Origin: Paracoccaceae bacterium
GTDB taxonomy: Bacteria > Pseudomonadota > Alphaproteobacteria > Rhodobacterales > Rhodobacteraceae
Reading direction: 5' to 3'
Length of the DNA: 64,000 nt
Assembly (NCBI GenBank): GCA_003605175.1
Contig: QWDA01000011.1
Coordinates: 1 to 64,000, forward strand
Numbering within the stretch: the stretch's first letter is position 1; every line of letters begins with the position of its first letter. Both the position numbers and the translations under genes were made by a program. Under the pieces are notes generated by a model. The model was given only the letters and a program-made list of their open reading frames with translations. It searched no databases and was not told the origin of the DNA. Positions 7,992 through 15,828 of this stretch are shown here, one piece after another.

Positions 7992-8312
7992 CTTGGCTCC
8001 CGTGAAAATTGCCCGTCCCAGGCGTTCACTGCCGAATGCAGGCGAGTTGTCCCGCGGCGCCACGTTACACGCATGGGATGCGCGGCAAAAGCCCTACTGA
8101 AGTATCGTTTCGAGACAATCTTCGTATCGTTTTCGAACAGGTCCGGCGCCAAGGCGCGCAAGGGATGTTGCGTGCAACGCCCCGCTCCCCCGCTCGACGC
8201 CACGCGGAGATTTCCGCTCCGTCCGCCGGATGGTTCGCCGTTTCCGGGCAGGCTGCTGGCGGGGGGGGGCGACCGGCCGGGGTGTACCCGGCCGGCCGCC
8301 AGTTCCTCGGGC
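7992..8312. other. gene-free spacer with direct repeats
   Basis: No convincing gene on either strand. Two near-identical direct repeats, GTATCGTTTCGA (8102-8113) and GTATCGTTTTCGA (8124-8136), start 22 bases apart, about two helical turns, and lie upstream of the small gene at 7809-7991. They could be an operator for that gene; nothing else supports this. Confidence 0.35.
8273..8295 (-). terminator. GC-rich hairpin after the MBL gene
   Basis: A perfect 9-base stem CCGGCCGGG / CCCGGCCGG around the loop GTGTA lies 17 bases past the stop codon of the minus-strand MBL-fold gene. No U-tract follows, as is common in this high-GC genome, so termination efficiency is uncertain. Confidence 0.5.
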
Positions 8313-9203
8313 TCAGCCCCAGGTCATTTCGCCCTTTGCGACCTTGGCACCGATTTCCAGGGCAACCTCGAGCCCGGCATCCGGATAGAGCTCCTTCATC
8401 GCCGCAATGAGTTCGGCGCTGTCGGCGGCCTTGGCGAATTCCTTCTCATAGGCGATCAGGTATTCGCGCGTGAAGGTGACGCCGGAGAGATCGGTCGGCC
8501 AGTCCGGTGTCATGTGGCCGGGCACGACGACCTCGGGATCGCGCGCGATGATGCCGTCGAGGGCGCGGACCCAGGCCGCACGGTCTTCCGGCGTCGGGAC
8601 ATCGGCGATCCAGGGGTGCAGGCCCCCATAGGTCAGCACGCCGCCAAACACCGCTTTCAGCGAGGGCACCCAGAGGTAGCGGCGGTCCTTCATGTCGTCG
8701 ATGGTGACGATCTCCACCGTCTCGCCATCGACGGTCAGCGAAGTCGCGTCGGAGGCTTCCGGCATGACCACCTCATCGACCGATTGCGGGCCGTTCTCGC
8801 CAAGCTGCGGGCCCCAGGCCTCGATCTTGCCGGCGACCTTTTCCTTGATCAGGGCAACCGTTTCGGGAGCGGCGATCACGCGGGCATCGGGGAACGCGGC
8901 TTTCACCGGGCCGAGGCTGAAGTAATAGTCGGGATCGTTGACGCCGACATAGACGGTGGTGAGGTTCAGGCCCGTCGCCTTGATCGCATCGGCCACGGCC
9001 TGACCGTCGGAGAGCGTGAAACCGCCGCCGACGAGTACCGCCTCGGACGACCCCTTGAGGAGCACGGGCGCGCGGAGGAACCCGCTGTCATCGGTCGGGA
9101 AGTAATCCCAGGTCAGCGACGACTGGCCGAAGGCCCGCTGCGAAACGAGCGTGGCGGCGCCGGCCGCGAGGGTGGTTTTCATGATCTGTCTTCTCGAAAA
9201 CAT
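8313..9203 (-). CDS. Tat-exported MBL-fold protein lacking the HxHxDH metal site
   Basis: A 296-residue protein with a twin-arginine signal (SRRQIMK, hydrophobic stretch, cleavage near AFG-Q at about residue 27) and a metallo-beta-lactamase-like fold. The place where the family carries HxHxDH reads YVGVNDPDYYF (about residues 87-97), so the first metal-binding histidines are replaced; a later VVPGHM retains one His. It is therefore probably not a dinuclear Zn hydrolase in the usual way. It forms a minus-strand run with the small gene at 9233 and the DsbA-like gene (gaps of 29 and 21 bases). Confidence 0.75.
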   Translation of the reverse strand: MFSRRQIMKTTLAAGAATLVSQRAFGQSSLTWDYFPTDDSGFLRAPVLLKGSSEAVLVGGGFTLSDGQAVADAIKATGLNLTTVYVGVNDPDYYFSLGPVKAAFPDARVIAAPETVALIKEKVAGKIEAWGPQLGENGPQSVDEVVMPEASDATSLTVDGETVEIVTIDDMKDRRYLWVPSLKAVFGGVLTYGGLHPWIADVPTPEDRAAWVRALDGIIARDPEVVVPGHMTPDWPTDLSGVTFTREYLIAYEKEFAKAADSAELIAAMKELYPDAGLEVALEIGAKVAKGEMTWG

Positions 9204-9232
9204 GGGTCTCTCTTCTGCTTGGGATGATGAAG

Positions 9233-9397
9233 TCAGTCGATGCGCGTCCAGTCGCCCTTCAGGGCAAGGGAAGTCTTGGACGCGAAAGGCGCCCAGCGAA
9301 TGACCTTGCCATCGGCGTCGAGCGCCACCCGAAACACCGGATCGCCGTAATCGGCCTTGTAGACATGGCCGAGGTCGGGGAAGGCGGTGTCGGTCAT
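9233..9397 (-). CDS. 54-residue protein, unknown
   Basis: ATG 9397 to TGA 9233 encodes a compact protein beginning MTDTAFPDLGHVYKADYG and ending LKGDWTRID. Alternating hydrophobic residues (DPVFRVALDADGKVIRWAPF) suggest beta-strands; the pattern loosely recalls the start of MoaF/lipocalin-like calycins but is too short to assign. Codon usage matches neighbouring genes and it fits neatly between the DsbA-like and MBL genes on the same strand. Its ribosome-binding site is weak. Confidence 0.5.
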   Translation of the reverse strand: MTDTAFPDLGHVYKADYGDPVFRVALDADGKVIRWAPFASKTSLALKGDWTRID

Positions 9398-9418
9398 TTC
9401 GGGTTTCCGCCTGCGGGC

Positions 9419-10063
9419 TTACGCGGCGCGCAGGGCGTCGAGCAGCGGCTTGGCGCTGCCATAGAGCGCGCTGGAGTTGACGACACGGGCATCGGCGCCG
9501 GAGCCGACGATCAGCGTCGGCACGCCGCGCGCCCCGAAGCGCCGCATCTCGGCCTGGGCGGCCTCGATCCGCGACCGGTTGGCCGCCCTCAGTTCGTCGT
9601 CGGGCGCGGCAAGGCGGGCAGCGGCGGCATCGAGCCCCAGCTCCGCCAGCACGGCCGCGATCACCGCCGCGTCGCCATTGTCGCGCCCATCGACATAGCG
9701 CGCGCTCTGGATCGCCTTCAGGGCTTCGAATTCGCGCGCGGGCTCGGTCAGATGCACGGCGGTCAGCGCCAGGGTGGCCGGGCCGGAATCGACATTGCCC
9801 GCACCGCTTTCCAGCAGGTTGCGGCGGTATTCCTCGGTGAAGGCCTGGCCGGTGAGCTTCGCGATCCGCTGGTCGGCCTCCCAGGCATGGGCGGCGAAAC
9901 CGGCATTCATCGGGAAGGCGCCCGACCCGGAGAACAGGCCGGAGGGCACCGCGGTGACGGTGATGTCATCCTGCTGCATGAGGGTTTCGACCGCCGGCGC
10001 GGCGCCATAGCACCAGCCGCAGAGCGGATCGAAGATATAGGTGAGATGGATCGTCTCCGACAT
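9419..10063 (-). CDS. DsbA family oxidoreductase
   Basis: A 214-residue thioredoxin-fold protein with an active-site motif CGWC in DPLCGWCYG (residues 12-20) and the cis-Pro loop RGVPTLIVG near residue 178, between which lies the DsbA helical insertion. There is no signal peptide, so it is a cytoplasmic relative (FrnE / 2-hydroxychromene-carboxylate isomerase branch) rather than periplasmic DsbA. It is the first gene of a minus-strand run with the 54-residue protein and the exported MBL-fold protein. Confidence 0.85.
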   Translation of the reverse strand: MSETIHLTYIFDPLCGWCYGAAPAVETLMQQDDITVTAVPSGLFSGSGAFPMNAGFAAHAWEADQRIAKLTGQAFTEEYRRNLLESGAGNVDSGPATLALTAVHLTEPAREFEALKAIQSARYVDGRDNGDAAVIAAVLAELGLDAAAARLAAPDDELRAANRSRIEAAQAEMRRFGARGVPTLIVGSGADARVVNSSALYGSAKPLLDALRAA

Positions 10064-10132
10064 GGGAATTGAACTCCGGTCGCGATCGGGCAGCGGGCGG
10101 AACCGGACCGGCCGCTGCCAGATACCTGGGTG

Positions 10133-10744
10133 TCAGTAGCCGACGGTGAACCGCTGGCGGATGTGTTTGGGGTTCTCGATCTCGTCGACCATGGCGATGG
10201 CGTAATCCTCGAACGAGATGCTCGAGCCGTTCTCGTTGCTCAGCAACGCGTCCTTGCCGAGCCGGAACTTGCCGGTGCGTTCGCCGGGCACGAACATCGC
10301 CGAGGGCGACAGGAAGGTCCACTCGAGGTCGTCGAGCGTGCGCAGGTAGTCGAGGGTCGCGGCTCCGTTGGTGGCCTCTTCCTTGTAGGCTTCGGGGAAG
10401 TCGGGCTGGTCGAGCAGGCGCTGGCCCGGAGCGATCTCCAGGCTGGCGGCGCCGCCGACCACCAGATAGCGCGTGACGCCTGCCTTGCGCAGCGCATCGG
10501 TGATGATCGAGAAATCGGTGCCGGTGAAGCGGACGGAGCTGATCACGGCATCATGTCCCTGCACCAGCCCGGCCAGCGACGCGGCGTCCTGGGCGTCGCC
10601 CGCGGCGGCCGTCACACCCGGCAGCGCAGCGATCTTCTCGGGATTGCGGGCGATGGCGGTCACCTGATGGCCGCGATCCGAGAGTTCCTTGAGAATGCGC
10701 GACCCGGCATTGCCGGAGGCGCCGATGAGAGCGATTTTTGCCAT
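10133..10744 (-). CDS. NAD(P)-binding NmrA-like protein
   Basis: A 203-residue Rossmann-fold protein beginning MAKIALIGASGNAGSRILKE, whose GASGxxG motif is the dinucleotide-binding loop of atypical SDR/NmrA-like flavin reductases and redox sensors. No Tyr-x3-Lys catalytic pair is obvious. It is divergent from the HxlR regulator with a 150-base shared promoter, a typical arrangement in which HxlR proteins control a neighbouring oxidoreductase. Confidence 0.85.
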   Translation of the reverse strand: MAKIALIGASGNAGSRILKELSDRGHQVTAIARNPEKIAALPGVTAAAGDAQDAASLAGLVQGHDAVISSVRFTGTDFSIITDALRKAGVTRYLVVGGAASLEIAPGQRLLDQPDFPEAYKEEATNGAATLDYLRTLDDLEWTFLSPSAMFVPGERTGKFRLGKDALLSNENGSSISFEDYAIAMVDEIENPKHIRQRFTVGY

Positions 10745-10823
10745 TGTCCCGTCCTTGTGTTCAGGTTTGCGATCAAGTCTATTTTCTGGACCTTGCCAGC
10801 CATGTAGCCTATCGTGACCGCAC

Positions 10824-10842
10824 TGCAAGACGTCATTTTGCA
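10824..10842. promoter_or_regulatory. candidate HxlR operator
   Basis: An inverted repeat TGCAA-N9-TTGCA, whose spacer includes GACGTC, sits in the divergent NmrA/hxlR promoter region, 52 bases before the hxlR start. Position and symmetry suit a winged-helix dimer; assignment to HxlR is inference. Confidence 0.4.
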
Positions 10843-10894
10843 ATGACCAGGTCAGCCCGGCGTGACCGCCCGGCCATCGACAAGGAATGCCCCG

Positions 10895-11278
10895 ATGAAC
10901 CAGGATACGCGCGTTGCGCTGCCCTTCGAGTTCGACCAGCCCTGCCCGATCCGCGATGTGCTCGACCGGATCGGCGACCAGTGGAGCCTGCTCGTGTTGC
11001 AGTCCCTGGAACACGGAGTCATGCGGTTCAGCGCGATCCACCGCGCGATCGAAGACATCTCCAAGCAGATGCTCTCCAAGACCCTGAAGCATCTTGAGGA
11101 AGACGGGTTCATCCGGCGCACGATCTATCCGGAAGTCCCGCCGCGCGTCGACTATGAACTGACCGATCTCGGCCGCTCCTTCCTGGTTCCGATGAAGGCA
11201 CTCATCGCCTGGGCCGACACGAACCACCGCGCGATCTGCCATTCGCGCGAAGTCTACGCGGGCCAGGCCGGGGCGTGA
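10895..11278 (+). CDS. HxlR family transcriptional regulator
   Basis: A 127-residue winged-helix regulator of the HxlR type: CPIRDVLDRIGDQWSLLVLQSL (residues 16-37), then the recognition region ISKQMLSKTLKHLEEDGFIRR and the wing YPEVPPRVDYELTDLGRSF. The conserved Cys at residue 16 is the one used for redox or aldehyde sensing in several members. The start ATG 10895 has AAGGA upstream. It probably controls itself and the divergent NmrA-like gene. Confidence 0.9.
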   Translation: MNQDTRVALPFEFDQPCPIRDVLDRIGDQWSLLVLQSLEHGVMRFSAIHRAIEDISKQMLSKTLKHLEEDGFIRRTIYPEVPPRVDYELTDLGRSFLVPMKALIAWADTNHRAICHSREVYAGQAGA

Positions 11279-11301
11279 ACGGTTCGGGGCTCCGGCCGGC
11301 C

Positions 11302-11317
11302 GGGGGAGAGTTCCCCC
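11302..11317. terminator. bidirectional hairpin between hxlR and the dioxygenase genes
   Basis: Stem GGGGGA / TCCCCC with loop GAGT lies between the convergent hxlR (stop 11278) and the intradiol dioxygenase beta gene (stop 11343), flanked by further CCGG/CCGG pairing. It is well placed to end both transcripts. Confidence 0.55.
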
Positions 11318-11342
11318 AACCGGCAGGGGCTCGACGGGACGC

Positions 11343-12011
11343 TCATTCGAAGAAGGTCGCGTTGCGCCCGCCGACGACGATGTCGAAGCGGAATCCCTGC
11401 TCCACGTCCTGGTCGGGCGTTGCGTAGGGATTGCCCAGGTTGCGCTCGAAGGCATCGCCCATGAGGATCGCCATCGGGTCCGTCGCGTTGTTGGGCTCGC
11501 CGGGGAAGTACATCTGTGTGATCAGCCGCGCCGCGCCGCCGCTGATCGACAGGTGGATGTGCTTGGGCCGCCAGCGCCCGATGTCGGGCCGTGCCAGATA
11601 GGCGCCGGGGCTGATGGTCCAGAACCGGTAATTGCCCTCGTCATCGGTCAGCACCCGGCCCATGCCGAAGAAATTCTCGTCCAGCTTCAGCCCGGAATGA
11701 TCGTCGATATGGCGGTAGCGGCCGTAATGGTTGGCATTCCAGATCTCCAGCAGGGCGCCGCGCAGGGGCTTGCCGTCGGCGGTCCTGAGCGTGCCGCGAA
11801 CCTCGATCGCCGCACCGTCTGCGCGGGGCAGGTCGGGGGCGATGCGGGTCATGTCCCATTCGTGCTGGCGGGTGATGGCGCGGGCCGGAACCACCGGCAC
11901 GAAGCTCTCGCGCACCGTTTCGGGAATCAGCCGCAGACGCTTGCGGGGGGTGCGCTGATCGGAGGTGTTGTCGGTCGGTCCGATGCCGATCTGTCTGCCG
12001 AGTCTGGTCAT
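11343..12011 (-). CDS. intradiol dioxygenase, protocatechuate 3,4-dioxygenase beta-type
   Basis: A 222-residue catalytic beta-type subunit. The Fe(III) ligands expected for this family are visible: Tyr in NHYGRYRH, Tyr in SPGAYLARP, and two His in WRPKHIHLS, with the substrate-contacting Arg of WRP. It would cleave an ortho-dihydroxylated aromatic acid such as protocatechuate between the hydroxyls. It follows the alpha gene with an 11-base gap. No other beta-ketoadipate-pathway gene is in the window, so the true substrate may be a different catechol. Confidence 0.88.
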   Translation of the reverse strand: MTRLGRQIGIGPTDNTSDQRTPRKRLRLIPETVRESFVPVVPARAITRQHEWDMTRIAPDLPRADGAAIEVRGTLRTADGKPLRGALLEIWNANHYGRYRHIDDHSGLKLDENFFGMGRVLTDDEGNYRFWTISPGAYLARPDIGRWRPKHIHLSISGGAARLITQMYFPGEPNNATDPMAILMGDAFERNLGNPYATPDQDVEQGFRFDIVVGGRNATFFE

Positions 12012-12022
12012 CAGGTGTCTCC

Positions 12023-12628
12023 TCAGCTTTCGAGGTCATCGAAGAACGGGGTTTCGTTGTCGCCGGCCATCACGATGTCGAAGCGGTAGATCTCCGCGCC
12101 ATCCTCGGCGGTACCGTCGCGCCGGGCCATCAGCCGGGCGCGGTCCTCCGCGTCCAGTTCCCGCAGCAGCGGGTCGCCGTCATTGGCCGGATGACCGGCA
12201 AAGAACATCTGGGTGACGATCCGGTTGATGCCGTCGGAGAACAGCGTCACCGTGATGTTGGGCGCGCGGCCCGGCGGCGGCCCCGGCAGGATGGTGCGGA
12301 AGGCATAATCGCCGCCGCGGCTGCGCAGCCGGCCATAGCCGTGGAACCACGGGTCGATATCCGCGTGACCCTCGGTCGCGGGGGTGCGGTAGATCCCCTT
12401 GGCATTGGCCTGCCAGAACTCCATCACCACGCCATTGGCCAGGCTGCCGTGGCGGTCGAGCACCCGGCCTTGCAGGATGATATGCTGCCCGGCGGGTCCG
12501 GCCACCACGCCGGGGTGGACACGGGTCAGATCCTCCAGGCTGTCATCGCCGAAATAGATCGGGAAATACGGCCCGCAGGTATCCTCGTTGGTAGGTTGCA
12601 GGGTGTTGGCCCCTCGCGTCTCACGCAT
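12023..12628 (-). CDS. intradiol dioxygenase, protocatechuate 3,4-dioxygenase alpha-type
   Basis: A 201-residue alpha-type partner of the preceding enzyme. It has the N-terminal TNEDTCGPYFPIYF segment and the alpha fold, but the position of the beta subunit's HxH reads NITVTLFSDG, so it lacks iron ligands, as structural alpha subunits do. The start ATG 12628 is preceded by a strong GGAGGAAATGA. It shares a divergent promoter with the IclR regulator, with an operator-like palindrome at 12654-12669. Confidence 0.87.
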   Translation of the reverse strand: MRETRGANTLQPTNEDTCGPYFPIYFGDDSLEDLTRVHPGVVAGPAGQHIILQGRVLDRHGSLANGVVMEFWQANAKGIYRTPATEGHADIDPWFHGYGRLRSRGGDYAFRTILPGPPPGRAPNITVTLFSDGINRIVTQMFFAGHPANDGDPLLRELDAEDRARLMARRDGTAEDGAEIYRFDIVMAGDNETPFFDDLES

Positions 12629-12653
12629 TCATTTCCTCCATTGAACGGGATGC

Positions 12654-12669
12654 GTTTTGCATCTAAAAC
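12654..12669. promoter_or_regulatory. IclR-regulon operator candidate, site 1
   Basis: GTTTTGCATCTAAAAC is a perfect GTTTT-N6-AAAAC inverted repeat between the divergent dioxygenase alpha gene and iclR. Near-copies occur at 15758-15773 and 22566-22581, in front of the other two transcription units of this island. Confidence 0.6.
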
Positions 12670-12706
12670 ATCCGCACGCTCCCCGGTGAAAGCCCGATCT
12701 CCAAAG

Positions 12707-13498
12707 ATGTCCGAATCCGCCAATCATTCCATATACTTCGTTCCCGGGCTGCAACGCGGCCTGCGGGTGCTCGAAATCCTTGGCGCGGCGGCCGAGCCGA
12801 TGTCGCTGAGTGACATTGCCCGCGAGATGGAACTCAGCCGCTCGTCGGCATTCCGGCTGGTCTATACGCTGCGCTACATGGGCTTCATCAAGGAGGCCGA
12901 GCAGAAGAACACCTTCACGCTGGGCGCACGGGTGCTGAATCTCGGCTTTGCCTATCTCAACCAGTTGCCGATCACGAGCATCGCGCGCCCGCACCTTGCG
13001 GCGCTGCGCGACAAGACCGGCGTCAGCACGCATCTGAGCGTGCTCGAGGGCCATGACGTGCTGTATCTCGGCAGCCACCAGGCCCGGACGGGATTTGTGT
13101 CCAACATGGTGACCGGCACCCGGGTCGACGCCTATGCCTCGGCCATCGGCTGGTGCCTGTTGTCGTCGCTGGACGAGGCGGAGCTTGCGGCGTTCTGCGA
13201 GGGCCTGGCGATGCCCGCCAAAACCGAACACACGCCGACCAGCGTCGCCGAACTCAGGGCGCGGGTCGATCAGGTGCGCGCCGACGGCCATGTCTTTTCG
13301 CGCGGGTTTCACGAGCCGGGCGGCTCCAGCGTGGCGGTGCCGGTTCGCGACCACACCGGAAAGGTCGTGGCCTGCGTGAACATCTCGGGCCCAGACAGCG
13401 GCTTCGATTTCGACCGGATCGACACGTTCTACGTGCCGGAAACCCGGGCCTGTGCGCTGCGGATCTCGCGCGAACTCGGATATGGCGGCCCGGGATAG
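12707..13498 (+). CDS. IclR family transcriptional regulator
   Basis: A 263-residue regulator. The N-terminal winged helix spans about residues 8-70 (VPGLQRGLRVLEIL, SLSDIAREMELSRSSAFRLVYTL), and the C-terminal IclR effector domain includes GTRVDAYASAIGWCLLS and FSRGFHEPGGSSVAVPV. The start is taken at ATG 12707; an in-frame ATG at 12650 would place the operator palindrome inside the coding sequence. It is divergent from the dioxygenase genes and is the likely controller of island 1 through the shared palindrome. The effector is unknown; aromatic acids are typical for the family. Confidence 0.9.
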   Translation: MSESANHSIYFVPGLQRGLRVLEILGAAAEPMSLSDIAREMELSRSSAFRLVYTLRYMGFIKEAEQKNTFTLGARVLNLGFAYLNQLPITSIARPHLAALRDKTGVSTHLSVLEGHDVLYLGSHQARTGFVSNMVTGTRVDAYASAIGWCLLSSLDEAELAAFCEGLAMPAKTEHTPTSVAELRARVDQVRADGHVFSRGFHEPGGSSVAVPVRDHTGKVVACVNISGPDSGFDFDRIDTFYVPETRACALRISRELGYGGPG

Positions 13499-13507
13499 CA
13501 TGGCGCT

Positions 13508-14383
13508 TCAACCCAGCCCGAGGGTCTGACGCGCGTCATCCGATGTGGCGATATCGCCGCCGAGGCTGGTGATGATGCCCACGGCCTTTTCCACCAGTTG
13601 CGCGTTGGAGCGGCAGTGTTCGCCCCTGCCGATATAGGCGGTGTCCTCCATGCCGATCCGGCAATGCCCGCCCAGCAGGAAGGCCTGCGCCAGCATGGGA
13701 AAGGCCATGCGGCCGATGCCGAAGGCCGCCCATTCGGTGCCTTCGGGCAGTTGCCCGGCGAGATAGGCCATGGTTTCGGGGTTGGCGACCGCGCCGAACC
13801 GCACGCCCAGCACCATCTGCACCATCAGCGGGGTCCTGATGACACCGCGGGCGATGAAGTCCTTCAGCATGTGCAGATCGCCCGAGTCGAAGATCTCCAC
13901 CTCGGGCTTGACGCCGGCGGCGTAGATGCGCCCTGCCATGATCTCCAGATTGCGCGGCGCGTTGATGACGCTGGCCTGACCGGACCACATGGTGTTGAAA
14001 TCCAGCGTGCAGATATCCGGGCGCAGCGCCTCGACATGGGCGACGCGTTTTTCCGGCACACAGAGCGTGGAGCCGGCGGCGGCCACCTGCGGATTGTCCT
14101 CGGAGGGCACGAACCGCCCGCCCTCGCCGGTGGTGAGGTTGAGCAGCACATCCTCGTTCTTCTCGCGGATGCGCTCGACCAGCTCACGATAGAGCGCCAG
14201 TTCCATCGAACCCCTGGCGGTCTCCGGATCGCGCACGTGCAGATGCAGGATCGCGGCGCCCGCCTTGGCGGCATCGAGCGCCTGTTCGGCGATCTCGGCC
14301 GGGGTGATCGGCAGATGGGGGCTGATCTCCGGCGTCATCAGGTTGCCGGTGATGGCGGCGGTCAGGATCGTCTTGCGGGACAT
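13508..14383 (-). CDS. beta-keto acid cleavage enzyme (BKACE, DUF849)
   Basis: A 291-residue TIM-barrel Zn enzyme of the BKACE family, which condenses a beta-keto acid with acetyl-CoA and splits it into acetoacetate and a new CoA ester (prototype: 3-keto-5-aminohexanoate cleavage enzyme). The Zn ligands HLHVRD (about residues 47-52) and the C-terminal GMEDTAYIG with its catalytic-site Glu are present. It is co-directional with, and two bases downstream of, the aminotransferase gene, so deamination probably feeds a beta-keto acid to this enzyme. Confidence 0.9.
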   Translation of the reverse strand: MSRKTILTAAITGNLMTPEISPHLPITPAEIAEQALDAAKAGAAILHLHVRDPETARGSMELALYRELVERIREKNEDVLLNLTTGEGGRFVPSEDNPQVAAAGSTLCVPEKRVAHVEALRPDICTLDFNTMWSGQASVINAPRNLEIMAGRIYAAGVKPEVEIFDSGDLHMLKDFIARGVIRTPLMVQMVLGVRFGAVANPETMAYLAGQLPEGTEWAAFGIGRMAFPMLAQAFLLGGHCRIGMEDTAYIGRGEHCRSNAQLVEKAVGIITSLGGDIATSDDARQTLGLG

Positions 14384-14384
14384 G

Positions 14385-15725
14385 TCAGGCCTCCACCGGG
14401 GCCAGCGCGGCCTCGATGGCGGCGGCGGTCAGCTCGACGATCCGGGCGATTTCCTCGGGCGTCGAGGTATAGGACGGCGCCAGCAAGATGTGATCGCCAT
14501 TGGTGCCATCGGCGCAGCCCTGCGCCGGGTAGCACATCAGCCCCAGGGCCAGGGCGGCCTTCTGTATGCGCTGGGCCAGTTTCGCCGAAGCCGGGAAGGG
14601 CGTCTTGCCGGCCTTGTCCTCGACCAGCTCGATGCTCCAGAACAGCCCGCGGCCACGGATGTCGCCGGCATGGGGGTGCTGGCCGAACCGGGCGATCAGG
14701 GCCCCGTGCAGTTGCGCGCCGCGCTGGCGGACATTGTCGAGCAGGTTGTCGTCCTCGATGACCCGCTGCACCGCGAGCGCCCCCGCCGTGGCGACGGCAT
14801 GGGACATGTAGGTATGGCCGTTCCAAAGCTGGCCGCTGCCATTCGCAATGGCGGTGACGATCTTCTCCGCCGCCAGGACGGCGGCGATCGGCTGGTAGCC
14901 CGCGCCGAGACCCTTGGCCAATGTGGTGATGTCGGCGGCGATGCCCTCCTGCTCCAATGCGAACAGGCTGCCGGTGCGGCCCATGCCGCACATGACCTCG
15001 TCGGCGATGAACAGCACGCCATGGGTGTCGCAGATTTCCCGGGTGCGCCTGAAATAGCCCGCGGGGGCAGGTTGCGTGCCGAGCGAGGCGCCGACCACCG
15101 GTTCGGCCACGAAGGCCATCACCGTATCAGGGCCGAGCGCGCGGATCTGCGCGTCGAGCAGGTTGGCCATGCGCAGGGCAAAATCGGCCTCGGACTCGCC
15201 GTCCTTCCGCATGCGGTAGGCATAGGCGGCGTCGATGTGGTGGGTCTCCATCAAGAGCGGCTGGAACGGCGCGCGACGTCCGGCATGGCCGCCGGTCGCC
15301 AGCGCGCCCAGCGTGTTGCCGTGGTAGGAGGGGGCCCGTGCGATCACCTTGTGGCGCGCCGCCTCGCCGCGTTCCAGATGGTATTGCCGTGCCAGTTTCA
15401 GCGCCGCTTCCATCGCTTCCGAGCCGCTGCCCAGATACATCACACGGCCATCGCCGGTGCCCTCCGGCGCGCGCGCCACCAGGAAGCGCGCCAGCTCCTC
15501 CGCCGGCGCGTTGGTGAAGAAGCTGGTATGGGCGAAGGCAACGCCGTCGATCTGCGCCTTGATGGCCGCGCGGACCCGTTCATTGTCGTGACCGAGGCAG
15601 GATACCGCCGCGCCGCCGCAGGCATCCAGGTATCGCTTGCCGCTATCGTCGATCAGGTGGTTACCGTCGCCACCGACGATGGTCGGCAGCGATGCGCTGA
15701 GTGTTCGGTGGAGCACGTTGGACAT
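14385..15725 (-). CDS. class III PLP-dependent aminotransferase
   Basis: A 446-residue omega-amino-acid/diamine-type aminotransferase. Visible are DEVMCGMGRTGS with the cofactor Asp, and TLAKGLGAGYQP with the Schiff-base Lys near residue 270. It would move an amino group from an omega-amino acid or amine to pyruvate or 2-oxoglutarate. It starts from the divergent promoter region that carries operator site 2 and is followed immediately by the BKACE gene. Confidence 0.9.
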   Translation of the reverse strand: MSNVLHRTLSASLPTIVGGDGNHLIDDSGKRYLDACGGAAVSCLGHDNERVRAAIKAQIDGVAFAHTSFFTNAPAEELARFLVARAPEGTGDGRVMYLGSGSEAMEAALKLARQYHLERGEAARHKVIARAPSYHGNTLGALATGGHAGRRAPFQPLLMETHHIDAAYAYRMRKDGESEADFALRMANLLDAQIRALGPDTVMAFVAEPVVGASLGTQPAPAGYFRRTREICDTHGVLFIADEVMCGMGRTGSLFALEQEGIAADITTLAKGLGAGYQPIAAVLAAEKIVTAIANGSGQLWNGHTYMSHAVATAGALAVQRVIEDDNLLDNVRQRGAQLHGALIARFGQHPHAGDIRGRGLFWSIELVEDKAGKTPFPASAKLAQRIQKAALALGLMCYPAQGCADGTNGDHILLAPSYTSTPEEIARIVELTAAAIEAALAPVEA

Positions 15726-15757
15726 GGGGCCGACAACCGTCTTGCATACTGAATTAT

Positions 15758-15773
15758 ATTTTGTATATAAAAC
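15758..15773. promoter_or_regulatory. IclR-regulon operator candidate, site 2
   Basis: ATTTTGTATATAAAAC matches site 1 at the arms (one change) and at the central AT. It lies between the divergent aminotransferase and CoA-transferase genes in a markedly AT-rich patch, flanked on both sides by direct CATACTG copies. Confidence 0.58.
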
Positions 15774-15828
15774 ATACTGCGCGAACTCAAGAGAGTTTCC
15801 GCCCGACCGCGAAGAACGAGGGAATCCG

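Noticed and set aside
11343-12628. Complete protocatechuate (pca) operon
   Set aside because: Only the dioxygenase pair is present; no pcaB, pcaC, pcaD, pcaI or pcaJ genes were found in the window.
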